From Flavobacterium sp. MFBS3-15 (GTDB taxonomy: Bacteria; Bacteroidota; Bacteroidia; Flavobacteriales; Flavobacteriaceae), in assembly GCF_026107645.2 (NCBI RefSeq), contig NZ_JAPCHV010000002.1:248001-312000 (forward strand): a stretch of 64,000 nucleotides of DNA. The letters run 5' to 3'. The notes below the pieces were generated by a model, which made no database searches, was not told the DNA's origin, and saw only the letters and a list, made by a program, of their open reading frames with translations. A program made the translations under genes and the position numbers. Shown one piece after another: positions 49,696 through 61,164 of the stretch. Numbering within the stretch: position 1 is the first letter of the stretch; every line of letters starts with the position of its first letter.

Positions 49696-49924
49696 AATTA
49701 TTTTTCTTTGCATTCATGATTTGCCAATGGTCATTCAGGTATTTCACCTTATGCACTTCCTTCATGATGTCCTCGCGCTCTTCTTCATAATAGTCCGGAT
49801 CTTTTGAACCATATTCATCCAGTTCGGCAGCCCTTTCCAACAGGTTGTCCATCACCGGTTGCAGCTTGTCCTTAACCATCTGTGGCATAGCGCCGAATAA
49901 TTCTTCAAGTTCTTTTTTTAGCAT
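49694..49924 (-). CDS. Small helical protein (hypothetical)
   Basis: A 76-residue, highly charged, entirely helical-looking protein (MLKKELEELFGAMPQMVKDK, followed by LQPVMDNLLERAAELDEY) with a tail ending LNDHWQIMNAKKNN. There is no signal, membrane segment or cysteine. It is immediately downstream of, and one base from, the membrane protein gene at 49926-50765 on the same strand, so the two form an operon. No family recognised. The organised heptad-like pattern supports a real, perhaps coiled-coil or partner, protein. Confidence 0.7.
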   Translation of the reverse strand: MLKKELEELFGAMPQMVKDKLQPVMDNLLERAAELDEYGSKDPDYYEEEREDIMKEVHKVKYLNDHWQIMNAKKNN

Positions 49925-49925
49925 A

Positions 49926-50765
49926 TTACTCTCTTAGTGTTTGTTTGAAATACTTTTTTGCGGCCTTTCTAAAATATTTCCGCAACTTCTTTTCTACTTT
50001 TTCGTCGCTCAAATCCTTTTCTATAGTTATACCGTTAAGATATATTCGTGTCTTGTCGCCATCGGGTTCGAATGAAAATTCCAAATTTTCGAGGGTATCT
50101 TTATCAAAGATTATCTGAGGTACTTTATAATAATGAATTGCATTTTTATCCGCGCGATATCGAGGCCATCTCGTGGTATCTACAGACATATCCCTAAGGG
50201 GTTCAATCCCGTTTTTATGCAGCTTATCCAAAATTCCATCCCGTGTAAGCCTCACTTTCAGGCTTGTATTATAGAACCGAAGATTACCGGTAGTTTGGGT
50301 ATAATAATAACTCTTTGGCGGTGATGTAGCCATCAGAAGGAAAATGCAGGGTATAACAAGGTATATTGGCGAGAGCCTGATGTTTTCAATCTGTAGAAAT
50401 TTTGAATACTCCTTATTAATAATAAAGTACGGTAAAGGCAATGCTGCGAAAGCTGCCAAATCGGTATAATCCACAACCCTTTCGATATCGATCAATGCAA
50501 ATGTGTTGTACCAATTTATAAGAGGTGTGGACAACGGCGACTTCCAAAATGCAAATAAGATTGCACTGAGCCAGAGTACATGATTCTTTAATTTAGGAAA
50601 GACAAAAACCAACAGCAACGGCAGTATTACCATCCCGGCAAAGTCGGACAGCTTGCCGGTAATTGCGTTTCCAAATGCGCCTTTCAACAAATGGTCATTA
50701 AGGGCCAAGAGGATAAGGCTTGTAATAAAGGCGTAATTATAGATGTAGTGTCGGCGGTTAGTCAT
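49926..50765 (-). CDS. Hypothetical membrane protein with cytoplasmic or periplasmic tail
   Basis: A 279-residue protein with hydrophobic segments at about 12-28, 42-58, 61-77, 105-120 and 133-150, followed by a soluble domain (about 155-279) rich in charged residues ending KKLRKYFRKAAKKYFKQTLR. The N-terminus MTNRRHYIYNYAFITSLILL is consistent with an inner-membrane protein. I recognise no family. It is one base from the downstream 76-residue gene and divergent from dnaX. AT-rich codon use compared with dnaX. Confidence 0.72.
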   Translation of the reverse strand: MTNRRHYIYNYAFITSLILLALNDHLLKGAFGNAITGKLSDFAGMVILPLLLVFVFPKLKNHVLWLSAILFAFWKSPLSTPLINWYNTFALIDIERVVDYTDLAAFAALPLPYFIINKEYSKFLQIENIRLSPIYLVIPCIFLLMATSPPKSYYYTQTTGNLRFYNTSLKVRLTRDGILDKLHKNGIEPLRDMSVDTTRWPRYRADKNAIHYYKVPQIIFDKDTLENLEFSFEPDGDKTRIYLNGITIEKDLSDEKVEKKLRKYFRKAAKKYFKQTLRE

Positions 50766-50880
50766 AGCGTTTCTTGATTTTTAAAGATAACGAAAATTTC
50801 GGGAAATATTGGATGGGATTTCCTAAGGTTATTAGCCCCCTTAAATGAGAAATAACGAATAAAAATTCCAAAGGATTTGC

Positions 50881-50888
50881 TATATTTG
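50881..50888 (+). promoter_or_regulatory. TATATTTG box close to the dnaX start
   Basis: TATATTTG matches the Bacteroidetes -7 consensus. It ends five bases before the dnaX ATG (50894), so if used, the transcript would begin at or next to the start codon, that is a leaderless or nearly leaderless mRNA. No clear -33 element was found. Confidence 0.35.
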
Positions 50889-50893
50889 CCATA

Positions 50894-51979
50894 ATGGAAC
50901 AATTCATCGTATCAGCCCGCAAATACCGCCCGCAGACCTTTAAGGATGTCGTGGGGCAGCAGGCCATTACCAATACGCTGCTGAATGCCATTGAAAACAA
51001 CCACCTGGCGCAGGCTCTGCTATTTACCGGCCCACGCGGTGTTGGAAAAACAACCTGCGCACGTATACTTGCCCGCAAAATCAATCAGGAAGGCTATGAC
51101 GACCCATATGAGGATTTTGCCTTCAACGTGTTTGAACTCGATGCCGCTTCCAATAACTCGGTAGACGATATCCGTAACCTTATCGACCAGGTGCGCATAC
51201 CGCCACAAACGGGCAAGTACAAGGTGTATATCATTGATGAGGTGCACATGCTCTCCCAAGCCGCCTTCAACGCGTTCCTGAAAACGCTTGAAGAACCGCC
51301 AAGGCATGCCATCTTTATCCTCGCAACCACAGAAAAGCATAAAATCATCCCGACGATACTGTCGCGATGCCAAATATTCGACTTTAAGCGCATTACCGTT
51401 AAGGATGCCAAGGAACACCTTGCTGAAGTAGCCAAAAGTCAGGGGATTACCTTTGAAGACGACGCGCTGCACATCATAGCTCAAAAGGCCGATGGTGCCA
51501 TGCGCGACGCGCTTTCGATTTTCGACCGTGTGGTGAGCTACTGCGGCAATAACCTTACACGCCAGGCCGTTACGGAAAACCTCAACGTACTTGACTATGA
51601 GTACTACGTAAAGGTGACCGACCTTATTTTGGAAAACCGTATTCCCGAGTTGTTGCTTGCATACAATGACATTTTAGCAAAAGGCTTTGATGGCCATCAT
51701 TTTATTGCAGGGCTTGCATCGCACTTCCGTGACCTGTTAGTGTGTAAAAATCCGGCTACTTTGGTATTGCTCGAAGCAGGAGAAACCGCACAGCAACTTT
51801 ACAGGGTGCAGTCGCAAAAGGCAACGCAGGAATTCCTTTTACAGGGAATTGACATTGCCAACGAATGCGACCTGAAGTATAAAGTGAGTCAAAACCAACG
51901 GCTTTTGGTCGAGCTTTGCCTCATGCAGCTTGCCTCCATCACCTTTGATGGAGAAAAAAAAAAGCTGACCAATTTATAA
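50894..51979 (+). CDS. dnaX: DNA polymerase III gamma/tau subunit, zero-frame (short) product
   Basis: The 361-residue zero-frame product holds the AAA+ clamp-loader ATPase: a Walker A GPRGVGKTTCARILA, a Walker B VYIIDEVHMLS, sensor 1 ILATTEKHKIIPTILSRCQ and the arginine-finger region SRCQIFDF. The zinc-binding cysteines of most DnaX proteins are not seen after Walker A (LARKINQEGYDDPYEDFAFN). The frame ends at TAA 51977-51979, just after a 10-A run (51954-51963) with the heptamer A-AAA-AAG. A second reading frame resumes at the run and continues to 52656, so the full-length tau needs a -1 shift. Either programmed slippage or an assembly error could explain it. Confidence 0.9.
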   Translation: MEQFIVSARKYRPQTFKDVVGQQAITNTLLNAIENNHLAQALLFTGPRGVGKTTCARILARKINQEGYDDPYEDFAFNVFELDAASNNSVDDIRNLIDQVRIPPQTGKYKVYIIDEVHMLSQAAFNAFLKTLEEPPRHAIFILATTEKHKIIPTILSRCQIFDFKRITVKDAKEHLAEVAKSQGITFEDDALHIIAQKADGAMRDALSIFDRVVSYCGNNLTRQAVTENLNVLDYEYYVKVTDLILENRIPELLLAYNDILAKGFDGHHFIAGLASHFRDLLVCKNPATLVLLEAGETAQQLYRVQSQKATQEFLLQGIDIANECDLKYKVSQNQRLLVELCLMQLASITFDGEKKKLTNL

Positions 51980-52656
51980 TCCCGCCCCATTATTTTAAGA
52001 ACAATGCCCCGGCGCTGAAAGTAAGGGTTGAGGAAACTGTTGTTGCCACCCCCGAAATTGTAATAGAAACTATGGATGTTTCTGTTGAGCAAACTACCAC
52101 CACTATTACTCCCTTGCCTACTTCCGAACTTGAGGTAGATACACCCGAAATAATCCAGCCGCCCGCACCAAAAAAAGAGGATGACGGCGAAGTGAAGGTA
52201 TCGGCATTTTCATTGGCCGGACTTCGCAAAAAGAAGGAATTGCAGGAGAGCCAGCGCGCGCAGGTACGCAATGTGGATGAGTTGCCGCGCGAAGCCTTTA
52301 ACGAGACCGACATGCGCCTGCAATGGAATAAGTTTGCCCAACGCCTGAGCGACAACGGCCAAAAGATCATGGCAACGTATATGCAGATCAACGACCCTGT
52401 GTTGGATGCTGATGGCGTGACCATCCGACTGGAGTTGCCGAATTCAGGTTCAAAAGTAGACTTCGATAACAGCAAGCACGAACTGCTGGGTTACCTTCGC
52501 GGAAAACTTCACAACCACGATATTGTGATAGATGTTCATGTAAATGAAGTGGTTGCTACACGCCATGCCTTTACCCCGCAGGAAAAATTCGATAAGCTCA
52601 AAGCAATTAACCCGGCAGTAGAAACGTTAAGGAAGATGTTTGATCTGGATATTTGA
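51961..52656 (+). CDS. dnaX: tau-specific C-terminal region of dnaX in the -1 frame
   Basis: Frame -1 relative to the upstream dnaX frame is open from the A-run (51961) through 52656 with no stop. It continues the protein as ADQFIIPPHYFKNNAPALKV, then an acidic and proline-rich linker (EIIQPPAPKKEDDGEVK) and a C-terminal domain (SAFSLAGLRKKKELQESQRA to VETLRKMFDLDI) that in tau binds other replisome subunits. With one extra A read in the run, the whole protein would have 587 residues. An internal ATG at 52072 exists but is unlikely as a genuine start, because the open frame upstream codes for the same conserved-looking linker. Confidence 0.8.
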   Translation, partial: KADQFIIPPHYFKNNAPALKVRVEETVVATPEIVIETMDVSVEQTTTTITPLPTSELEVDTPEIIQPPAPKKEDDGEVKVSAFSLAGLRKKKELQESQRAQVRNVDELPREAFNETDMRLQWNKFAQRLSDNGQKIMATYMQINDPVLDADGVTIRLELPNSGSKVDFDNSKHELLGYLRGKLHNHDIVIDVHVNEVVATRHAFTPQEKFDKLKAINPAVETLRKMFDLDI

Positions 52657-52695
52657 TTTCATATCCAAATTGAACTTCATTTATTTCTAATAAAT

Positions 52696-53478
52696 ATGAA
52701 AGCAATATTTGCGCTTATTTTTTTGGTATTGGTTATCGCCTGCAAGAGTAAAATGCCTATAGCTAATGAGTCCACGACTCCAACAGATACCCTCCAAACC
52801 TATACTGTTACTACCGAAAATGTAATGGAGGCTTCGCTGTATCTTCCTGACAAATACATGAATTTTAATGAGGTTACAATTGATAAAGACAGCATACTTT
52901 CCTCACATCTGCAAATAGAAATGATTGAAAAAGAATTGTTTGAAAAAATGCAGGGAACCGCCGTAAACTTTTGGGAAGAAGATGCCAAAGGCGCAGTAAA
53001 AATAGACACTATACTTACTGTAAAGGCAAGGGATACGATCCTGACGTTCATTGATGATACAACTGACAACGAGACACACCGCACTTTTAGTTATGAAGGC
53101 CGCCTGCCCGTCATCAATCATTTTGTAGTACTGGGAACGTATTATGAAGATTACGGCTATATGCTTTTCGACATGGATACAGGCTACAATACCTCCACCT
53201 ACCAGACGTTCCCGCTCATTTCGCCGGATAAAAAATACATCGTTTCGCTCTATGCGGACATATATTCGCCGCAAGCAGGTGAACTGAGCATTGAAATGAT
53301 TGGGGATGACAGGGCTATTCCTTTATTGAGTGCCAGCTTCACTAACTGGATGCCGCAGGAGTTGTTTTTTGGGACAGATGGGTATTTGTATGTTTCCATA
53401 AATCACCCATCACAATATTGGCGGTCTGATGGTGAGGTTAATGAAGTACATCAATACCTAAGGATTAAAATTTTATAG
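52696..53478 (+). CDS. Lipoprotein of unknown function
   Basis: A 260-residue protein with a lipoprotein signal (MKAIFALIFLVLVIAC-KS, cysteine 16). The mature part is mostly strand with segments such as TVTTENVMEASLYLPDKYMN and VVLGTYYEDYGYMLFDMDTG, and ends WRSDGEVNEVHQYLRIKIL. I recognise no domain. It follows dnaX on the same strand after 39 bases and converges on katG, with a terminator-like hairpin between. Membrane-anchored, probably facing the periplasm. Confidence 0.75.
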   Translation: MKAIFALIFLVLVIACKSKMPIANESTTPTDTLQTYTVTTENVMEASLYLPDKYMNFNEVTIDKDSILSSHLQIEMIEKELFEKMQGTAVNFWEEDAKGAVKIDTILTVKARDTILTFIDDTTDNETHRTFSYEGRLPVINHFVVLGTYYEDYGYMLFDMDTGYNTSTYQTFPLISPDKKYIVSLYADIYSPQAGELSIEMIGDDRAIPLLSASFTNWMPQELFFGTDGYLYVSINHPSQYWRSDGEVNEVHQYLRIKIL

Positions 53479-53479
53479 C

Positions 53480-53503
53480 AAAAAGGCATCCGAAAGGATG
53501 CCT
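53480..53503 (-). terminator. Terminator shared by katG and the lipoprotein gene
   Basis: AGGCATCC-GAAA-GGATGCCT (8-bp perfect stem with a GNRA loop); reading on the minus strand it is followed by TTTT after GCC, which fits a katG terminator, 21 bases beyond the katG stop codon. Confidence 0.82.
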
Positions 53504-53523
53504 CATTCTACATATTACAAATG

Positions 53524-55799
<2,276 letters not shown>

Positions 55800-56059
55800 A
55801 GTTTGTCGTGTTTGTTTATTTAACAAATAATGAAATCACTTTATGAATCAATGCTTTACAACAAATTTAAGAATTTTAATAAAGATTTGCGATTGAGGCT
55901 ATTTAATATATCGATATTGAAATAGGTATTATTTATGCACACAATAAACTATAAAAATATTCAGATTTAAATACCTTATGTGAATATTTATTTAAAATCC
56001 TAACCCTTTGCATTTAACAAAAGTAATTTTCTCTATTTTTAAGTGAAATAATACATATA

Positions 56060-56956
56060 ATGCTCGTAGATAAAAGACTTCCCTTAAAATATATATTCCG
56101 TATGGTGCGCTATGAAATGCTAATTGTTGTCGCATTGGGTGTTGCCATACATATCCTTTCAGGGGCAGCACAATCTTTCATCCCGGAGATGCCCTTATCT
56201 ATTGCTGCTTTTCTTGGTACTGCCATATCGGTGCTATTGTCATTTAAAATGAGCCAATCTTACGATCGTTGGTGGGAAGCTCGCAAAATATGGAGTGCAA
56301 TAGTAAATGACTCACGGAGTTTTGTTTTGCAGCTACAGGCATTCCTTAAAGGCGAAGACCTTAAGCCTGTAATAAAGGAAATGGCTTACCGCCAGATTGC
56401 ATGGTGCTATTGTCTGGGGCAGTCGCTGCGAGGCTTGCCTCCTCTGGGTCAATGTGAAGATGTATTATCCACTGAAGACCAAAAAAGAATATTTATGTTC
56501 AAAAATAAGCCTCTCGCACTTTTACAGCTTAATGTTCATGAAATAAAAAGGCCACGATTACAGGAGGAATTATCCGATTTTGAAAACATCCAGCTTAACA
56601 GCACTTGTGTCCGATTTTCCGACAGTATGGGAGCTGCAGAGCGCATAAACAACACTGTATTTCCAACTATTTACAGAATGTTCCTGCACTTTACCATATA
56701 CCTTTTCTGCATTATCCTTTCAGTAGCACTCAAAGATATTTGGCTGGTGTACGAAATTCCGTTACTGCTTCTAATATCTTTTGTGTTTTTTACGCTTGAA
56801 AAATCGGCCTACTACCTTCAGGATCCTTTCCGCAACAGGCCTAGCGATGTTCCGGTAACCGCTATTGCACGAACCATCGAGATCAATATCAGGCAACTTC
56901 TTAATGAAGAAGAACTGCCGGAACCAATCATGAAGGATGAGTTTTATATAATGTGA
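56060..56956 (+). CDS. Bestrophin-like family (UPF0187) membrane protein
   Basis: A 298-residue protein of the bestrophin/UPF0187 group. Four or so membrane segments are visible (about 20-45, 48-66, 208-230, 232-252). Characteristic parts are AAFLGTAISVLLSFKMSQSY followed by DRWWEARKIWSAIVNDSRSF, and FFTLEKSAYYLQDPFRNRPSD. Eukaryotic bestrophins are calcium-gated anion channels and a bacterial relative is a pentameric cation-selective channel; ion specificity here cannot be deduced. It converges on the macro-domain gene with only three bases between their stop codons. Confidence 0.9.
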   Translation: MLVDKRLPLKYIFRMVRYEMLIVVALGVAIHILSGAAQSFIPEMPLSIAAFLGTAISVLLSFKMSQSYDRWWEARKIWSAIVNDSRSFVLQLQAFLKGEDLKPVIKEMAYRQIAWCYCLGQSLRGLPPLGQCEDVLSTEDQKRIFMFKNKPLALLQLNVHEIKRPRLQEELSDFENIQLNSTCVRFSDSMGAAERINNTVFPTIYRMFLHFTIYLFCIILSVALKDIWLVYEIPLLLLISFVFFTLEKSAYYLQDPFRNRPSDVPVTAIARTIEINIRQLLNEEELPEPIMKDEFYIM

Positions 56957-56959
56957 TAA

Positions 56960-57490
56960 TTATTTGCTATCAGATAAGTTGAGGATACCCTCATAAATTT
57001 CATAATTCTCATCATCAAAACAAACGAAAACTACCTGCGTAATCGTATCATCTGATTTTAAAAATTCCCTTACCGAAGTAATTGCAATTTCAGCGGCCAT
57101 TTGCTTGGGGAAATGATATATTCCCGTGCTGATATTAGGAAATGCAACTGAAGCAATATTATTTTGCACAGCAATAGCAAGACTGTTACGATAGGCATTC
57201 GCTAAAAGCCGCTCTTCGCCGCTGTTGCCCCCATTCCATACCGGCCCCACCGTGTGGATTACATATTTCGCATAAAGCTTACCACCAGTAGTAATTACAG
57301 CCTCTCCTGTATTGCATCCTCCCTGGCGGTTGCGTATGGCAACACATTCTTCCAAAATTGCCTTTCCTCCGGCTCTATGTATGGCACCATCGACACCCCC
57401 GCCTCCAAGTAATGATGTATTGGCTGCATTTACAATAGCATCCGTTTCTACTATAGTGATGTCGCCTTTTATGAGTGTTATTTTCGACAT
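56960..57490 (-). CDS. Macro domain protein (O-acetyl-ADP-ribose deacetylase-like)
   Basis: A 176-residue single macro domain starting [20 protein letters not shown]. It contains [20 protein letters not shown] and [20 protein letters not shown], the residues that surround ADP-ribose in MacroD-type hydrolases, and [10 protein letters not shown]. It should remove ADP-ribose or deacetylate O-acetyl-ADP-ribose in the cytoplasm. Its start follows the end of the ppx gene by two bases on the minus strand, making it the last member of the sixA-ppk1-ppx-macro run. Confidence 0.93.
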   Translation of the reverse strand: MSKITLIKGDITIVETDAIVNAANTSLLGGGGVDGAIHRAGGKAILEECVAIRNRQGGCNTGEAVITTGGKLYAKYVIHTVGPVWNGGNSGEERLLANAYRNSLAIAVQNNIASVAFPNISTGIYHFPKQMAAEIAITSVREFLKSDDTITQVVFVCFDDENYEIYEGILNLSDSK

Positions 57491-57492
57491 AT

Positions 57493-58383
57493 CTATATCT
57501 TCCCGTAATACATCGCCTTCACTATCCCATCAGAGAGCCCAATCTTAGGTACATAAATGTTGCGTGCACCACTCCACTTCATAGCATTGAGGTAAATGCG
57601 CGCGGCGTAGATGATAACGTCAGCACGGTCAGGGTTGAGTCCGAGTTCGGAGATGCGCTGTTCGTAGCTCAGGCTGTTGAGAAACTGGTATTGTGAGTTT
57701 ACATAAAAATAGGACAGCGGCTTTTCCTGTGCCTTCCCCGACATTTTAAATATTTTATTGATGTTCCCGCCCGAACCTATTAACGTAACGCTTTCATAAG
57801 GCTCGACTATCTGTTTAATCCATTTCTCGATTTCGAGCCATACCACATCATTAACCATATTGTTAAGCAAACGAACCGTACCATTTTTAAAAGATTTGGC
57901 TGCTACGATCTTTCCTCCTGCAAATAAAGAAAACTCTGTACTGCCGCCGCCTACATCTACAAAAAGATAAGTGTGTTCGGGTTTAAGGAATTCATGCAGG
58001 TCAGTTGCTGCAATAATGGCCGCTTCCTTCCTGCCATCAATGATTTCTATTTTTATCCCGGCCTCGCGTTCAATGATGTCTACAACTTCTTTACCATTCT
58101 CTGCCTCGCGCATGGCGGAGGTCGCACATGCCATAAATCGCTCCACTTTATGAACCTTCATAAGCAATCGGAATGCTGTCATGGCATCTACCATACGTGC
58201 AATGTTCTCGTCGGATATTTCGCCTACAGTAAAAGCATCCTGTCCAAGGCGAATAGGTACACGCACCAGTGAGCTTTTATTGAATTGTGTTTCTTTTCCT
58301 TCCTGTTCCACAATATTGCACACCAACATCCTCATGGCATTGGACCCAATATCTATTGCGGCATATTTTTTTATATTAATCAT
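57493..58383 (-). CDS. ppx: Ppx/GppA-family exopolyphosphatase
   Basis: A 296-residue actin-like ATPase-fold enzyme. The phosphate-binding pieces are [17 protein letters not shown] (about 8-24) and [20 protein letters not shown], with [15 protein letters not shown] nearer the C-terminus. It lacks the C-terminal HD domain of the longer E. coli Ppx. It should cleave terminal phosphates from polyphosphate or pppGpp; both are known in the family. A 63-base spacer with CTTAG words separates it from ppk1, and it is two bases from the macro-domain gene, so co-expression with both is likely. Confidence 0.92.
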   Translation of the reverse strand: MINIKKYAAIDIGSNAMRMLVCNIVEQEGKETQFNKSSLVRVPIRLGQDAFTVGEISDENIARMVDAMTAFRLLMKVHKVERFMACATSAMREAENGKEVVDIIEREAGIKIEIIDGRKEAAIIAATDLHEFLKPEHTYLFVDVGGGSTEFSLFAGGKIVAAKSFKNGTVRLLNNMVNDVVWLEIEKWIKQIVEPYESVTLIGSGGNINKIFKMSGKAQEKPLSYFYVNSQYQFLNSLSYEQRISELGLNPDRADVIIYAARIYLNAMKWSGARNIYVPKIGLSDGIVKAMYYGKI

Positions 58384-58448
58384 CTATCTGAGTGCCTTGA
58401 GGCGCTTAGATGCTTGAGTACTTAACCCATTCCTAAGAACCTCAGATT
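58384..58448. repeat. Degenerate CTAAG/CTTAG word repeat, copy 2
   Basis: Between ppx and ppk1, words CTTGAGGCGCTTAGATGCTTG, AGTACTTAACCC and TCCTAAGAACCTCAG repeat the CTTAG/CTAAG theme of the elements at 3705-3779 and 63259-63326. Confidence 0.65.
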
Positions 58449-60579
58449 ATAATTGTTCGTAAATAACTTCCAGCTTATTCCTGAAATAATTATAGGTTTC
58501 AAGCTGCGCCCTGAAAGGCTTTTGGTCCGGTTTTTTCCTGTATTTGTTTTCGAGGGTTTCGCTATGAAGGCGAGCCTTCACATTGGCCTTCCATCCAATG
58601 TCAAACACTTCAATCATTTCCTGCTTAATTTCATTATCGTATATAGGGCAGGTAACTTCTACACGCGCGTCAAGGTTACGAGTCATGAAGTCTGCTGAAG
58701 AAATAAAAACCTCGGGATCACCGCCATTCGCAAAAATGTATACCCTGGAATGTTCCAGGTAATTATCTACTATGCTAATTGCTTCAATGTTCTCGCTCAT
58801 CCCCTGCACACCAGGAATCAGGCAGCAGATGCCCCTAATGATAAGCTGAATCCTTACCCCTTCCCTGCTTGCCTCATACAACTTGTCGATCATCCTGTAG
58901 TCGGTAAGACTGTTCATTTTCAGCTTTATACAGGCTTCCTTTCCTGCTATTGCATTAAGTATCTCCCTGTCAATCAATTTGTAAAACTTGCTTCGCGTAT
59001 AGTGTGGCGATACAAACAAATGCCTGTAACGATGCACTCGGTAGTTTACCTCAAAAAAATCGAATATCTTACTCACCTCTTTCATAATCGCAGCATGGCT
59101 TGTAAACAAAGTTACATCAGTATAAATCCTGGCTGTAGACTCATTAAAGTTACCTGTAGAAACAAAACCATAGCGCCTGAGTTTACCTGATTCTATGCGT
59201 TCCACGACACATACCTTGCTATGCACTTTAAGGCCTTTAACCCCAAATATAAGACTGATCCCTTCTGTCTGCATCAGCTCTGCATACGATATATTGCTGG
59301 CCTCGTCAAAACGAGCCTGCAATTCTATCTGAACTGTTACCTTTTTGCCATTCTTTGCAGCATTAATCAGTGAACTGATGATCTGTGAGTTCTTCGCAAG
59401 CCTGTAAAGCGTAATTTTTATACTCAATACCTTGGGATCGAGTGCTGCTTCCCGAAGGAATTTTATAACATACGAAAATGACTGATAGGGCGTATTAATC
59501 ATATAATCCTTCTGCTTTAGCCTTTGTATAATGCTTCCTTCAAGACTAAGCCCGGATACCGGAAGGGCGACATTTTGCTGGTAAAGCAAATCCTGCCTGC
59601 CAAGGCTGGGGAAATCCATGTAGTCGCGACGGTTGTGATAACGCCCACCCGGGATAATACTATCCGATGAATCGATTTCCATCCTCGTCAGGAAAAATTC
59701 GAGCGTATCGGGTTCAATAGCCTGGTCGTAAACAAAACGTACAGGTTCTCCAATGCGCCTGTCTTTAACACTCGTGGATATCTTTTCCATTAGGCTTTTG
59801 CTTTGGTCGCTATCTATTTCCAATTGTGCATCACGGGTTATTTTTATCATGTGCGCCGAAATGCTCTCATAATGAAAGATATTAAAGATACTGTGCAGGT
59901 TAAGCCTTATAACATCATCAAGCATAATGATATACTTCTTTTCACTATTTGATGGGAGTTGCACAAACCTGTTGATAGTTTTAGGTATTTCAATAACCGC
60001 ATAGCGTACCTCATTCTTCTGTGTTTCATCATCGTCATCATGATCCGTATTTCCGTTGCCATTCAGCTGGGGCTGCATTACAAGCTTTACTGCCAAATAG
60101 CCCGAAGTATCTTTCAATATCGGGAATTCATCGAGGTCATTAAGAATAATGGTTACCAGCTCCGGGCTGACCTTCTGTATGAAGAAATCCTTTATAAAAA
60201 GCTCCTGCTCCTTATTAATCTGCGTTTCGTTCACCATGAAGATATTCTCTTTCTCCAATTCCTTTTCGATAACGCTGAGGATGCGAAGAGAGTCGGATTG
60301 CTGCTCGATTACTATCTCGGTAATTTCCTTAAGGAGTTTTTGCGCGGATATTCCGCCAAGTACTTTTTCACCTGTCTGCCCCTCAAGGCTAAGTCGGCGG
60401 ATGGCAGCGTAGCGTACCCTGAAAAATTCGTCGAAATTATTTGAAAATATTCCTAAAAAACGGAGCCTGTCTAATAGCGGAACATTGTCATCCCCGGCTT
60501 CCTGCAATACCCTTGCGTTAAATGCCAGCCAGCTTTTTTCCCTGTCAATGTACCGGTTTACCGGTGAGTGGTGAATCAT
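58447..60579 (-). CDS. ppk1: Polyphosphate kinase 1 (Ppk1)
   Basis: A 710-residue enzyme that makes polyphosphate from ATP reversibly. The N-terminal domain begins YIDREKSWLAFNARVLQEAG, followed by an H-domain and the two catalytic domains. The autophosphorylated histidine is H453 (KGLKVHSKVCVVE), with SYAELMQTEGISLIFGVKG before it and VSTGNFNESTARIYTDVTLF after. An acidic stretch HDDDDE at about residues 180-185 is an unusual insertion in the N-terminal half. The start overlaps the end of the sixA gene by 35 bases. Product pool is cytoplasmic or membrane-associated. Confidence 0.95.
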   Translation of the reverse strand: MIHHSPVNRYIDREKSWLAFNARVLQEAGDDNVPLLDRLRFLGIFSNNFDEFFRVRYAAIRRLSLEGQTGEKVLGGISAQKLLKEITEIVIEQQSDSLRILSVIEKELEKENIFMVNETQINKEQELFIKDFFIQKVSPELVTIILNDLDEFPILKDTSGYLAVKLVMQPQLNGNGNTDHDDDDETQKNEVRYAVIEIPKTINRFVQLPSNSEKKYIIMLDDVIRLNLHSIFNIFHYESISAHMIKITRDAQLEIDSDQSKSLMEKISTSVKDRRIGEPVRFVYDQAIEPDTLEFFLTRMEIDSSDSIIPGGRYHNRRDYMDFPSLGRQDLLYQQNVALPVSGLSLEGSIIQRLKQKDYMINTPYQSFSYVIKFLREAALDPKVLSIKITLYRLAKNSQIISSLINAAKNGKKVTVQIELQARFDEASNISYAELMQTEGISLIFGVKGLKVHSKVCVVERIESGKLRRYGFVSTGNFNESTARIYTDVTLFTSHAAIMKEVSKIFDFFEVNYRVHRYRHLFVSPHYTRSKFYKLIDREILNAIAGKEACIKLKMNSLTDYRMIDKLYEASREGVRIQLIIRGICCLIPGVQGMSENIEAISIVDNYLEHSRVYIFANGGDPEVFISSADFMTRNLDARVEVTCPIYDNEIKQEMIEVFDIGWKANVKARLHSETLENKYRKKPDQKPFRAQLETYNYFRNKLEVIYEQL

Positions 60580-61066
60580 GCTTTTTTAATTCTCTTGGAA
60601 ATAACGTTTTCTTTATTTTGCCTTTTCGTATGTCCTTCCAGTCATTTTCTTCAAATGAAAGCGAAACAAAACCAGCTGTAGGTACGTTCTCTACAGCATG
60701 GTTCCCAAAGGTATTAACAAAATTAGTAATAGCGTCGTTATGTCCAAAAAGAATTAAGTTATCAAATTGGTTATCGCATGTTTTTATGATGTTTGCAAGC
60801 TTTTTTTCGTCAAAAGTATAGAGATCATCTTTAAATACAATTGTATCAATAGGTATGGAAAGGTTTTCAGCGAAAATGTATGCGGTATTTTTGGCGCGTT
60901 GCGCAGTACTGCTCCATACTATAAATGACTTTGGCAGGAATTCATCTACCTCCCCGGCCATCATGTGCGCATCATTAATCCCACGATTGGAAAGGGGGCG
61001 GTCTTTATCCGACAGCGGAGCATCCCAACTTGATTTTGCATGACGGATCAGGATTAAATTTTTCAT
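60545..61066 (-). CDS. sixA: SixA-type phosphohistidine phosphatase
   Basis: A 173-residue histidine-phosphatase-superfamily protein with the RHG-type motif LILIRHAKSSWDAPLSDKDR (R8, H9, catalytic histidine H9) and FGHNDAITNFVNTFG towards the C-terminus (second histidine). SixA in E. coli dephosphorylates histidine-phosphotransfer domains. It overlaps ppk1 by 35 bases and is transcribed with it, giving a link between phosphohistidine and polyphosphate; Ppk1 itself uses a phosphohistidine, so a functional relationship is a reasonable guess but unproven. Confidence 0.9.
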   Translation of the reverse strand: MKNLILIRHAKSSWDAPLSDKDRPLSNRGINDAHMMAGEVDEFLPKSFIVWSSTAQRAKNTAYIFAENLSIPIDTIVFKDDLYTFDEKKLANIIKTCDNQFDNLILFGHNDAITNFVNTFGNHAVENVPTAGFVSLSFEENDWKDIRKGKIKKTLFPRELKKHDSPLTGKPVH

Positions 61067-61164
61067 ACGCTTGATGTTTAAGTTTTGTGTATCAGAAATT
61101 TAAATGTCCAAAAAAATACGAAGCAGAATTCCCTACGAAATGTTAATTCGGTACTAAATTTATT

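Noticed and set aside
52072..52656. A separate gene starting at ATG 52072
   Set aside because: The same frame is open all the way from the A10 run and encodes a tau-like linker, so it is the continuation of dnaX.
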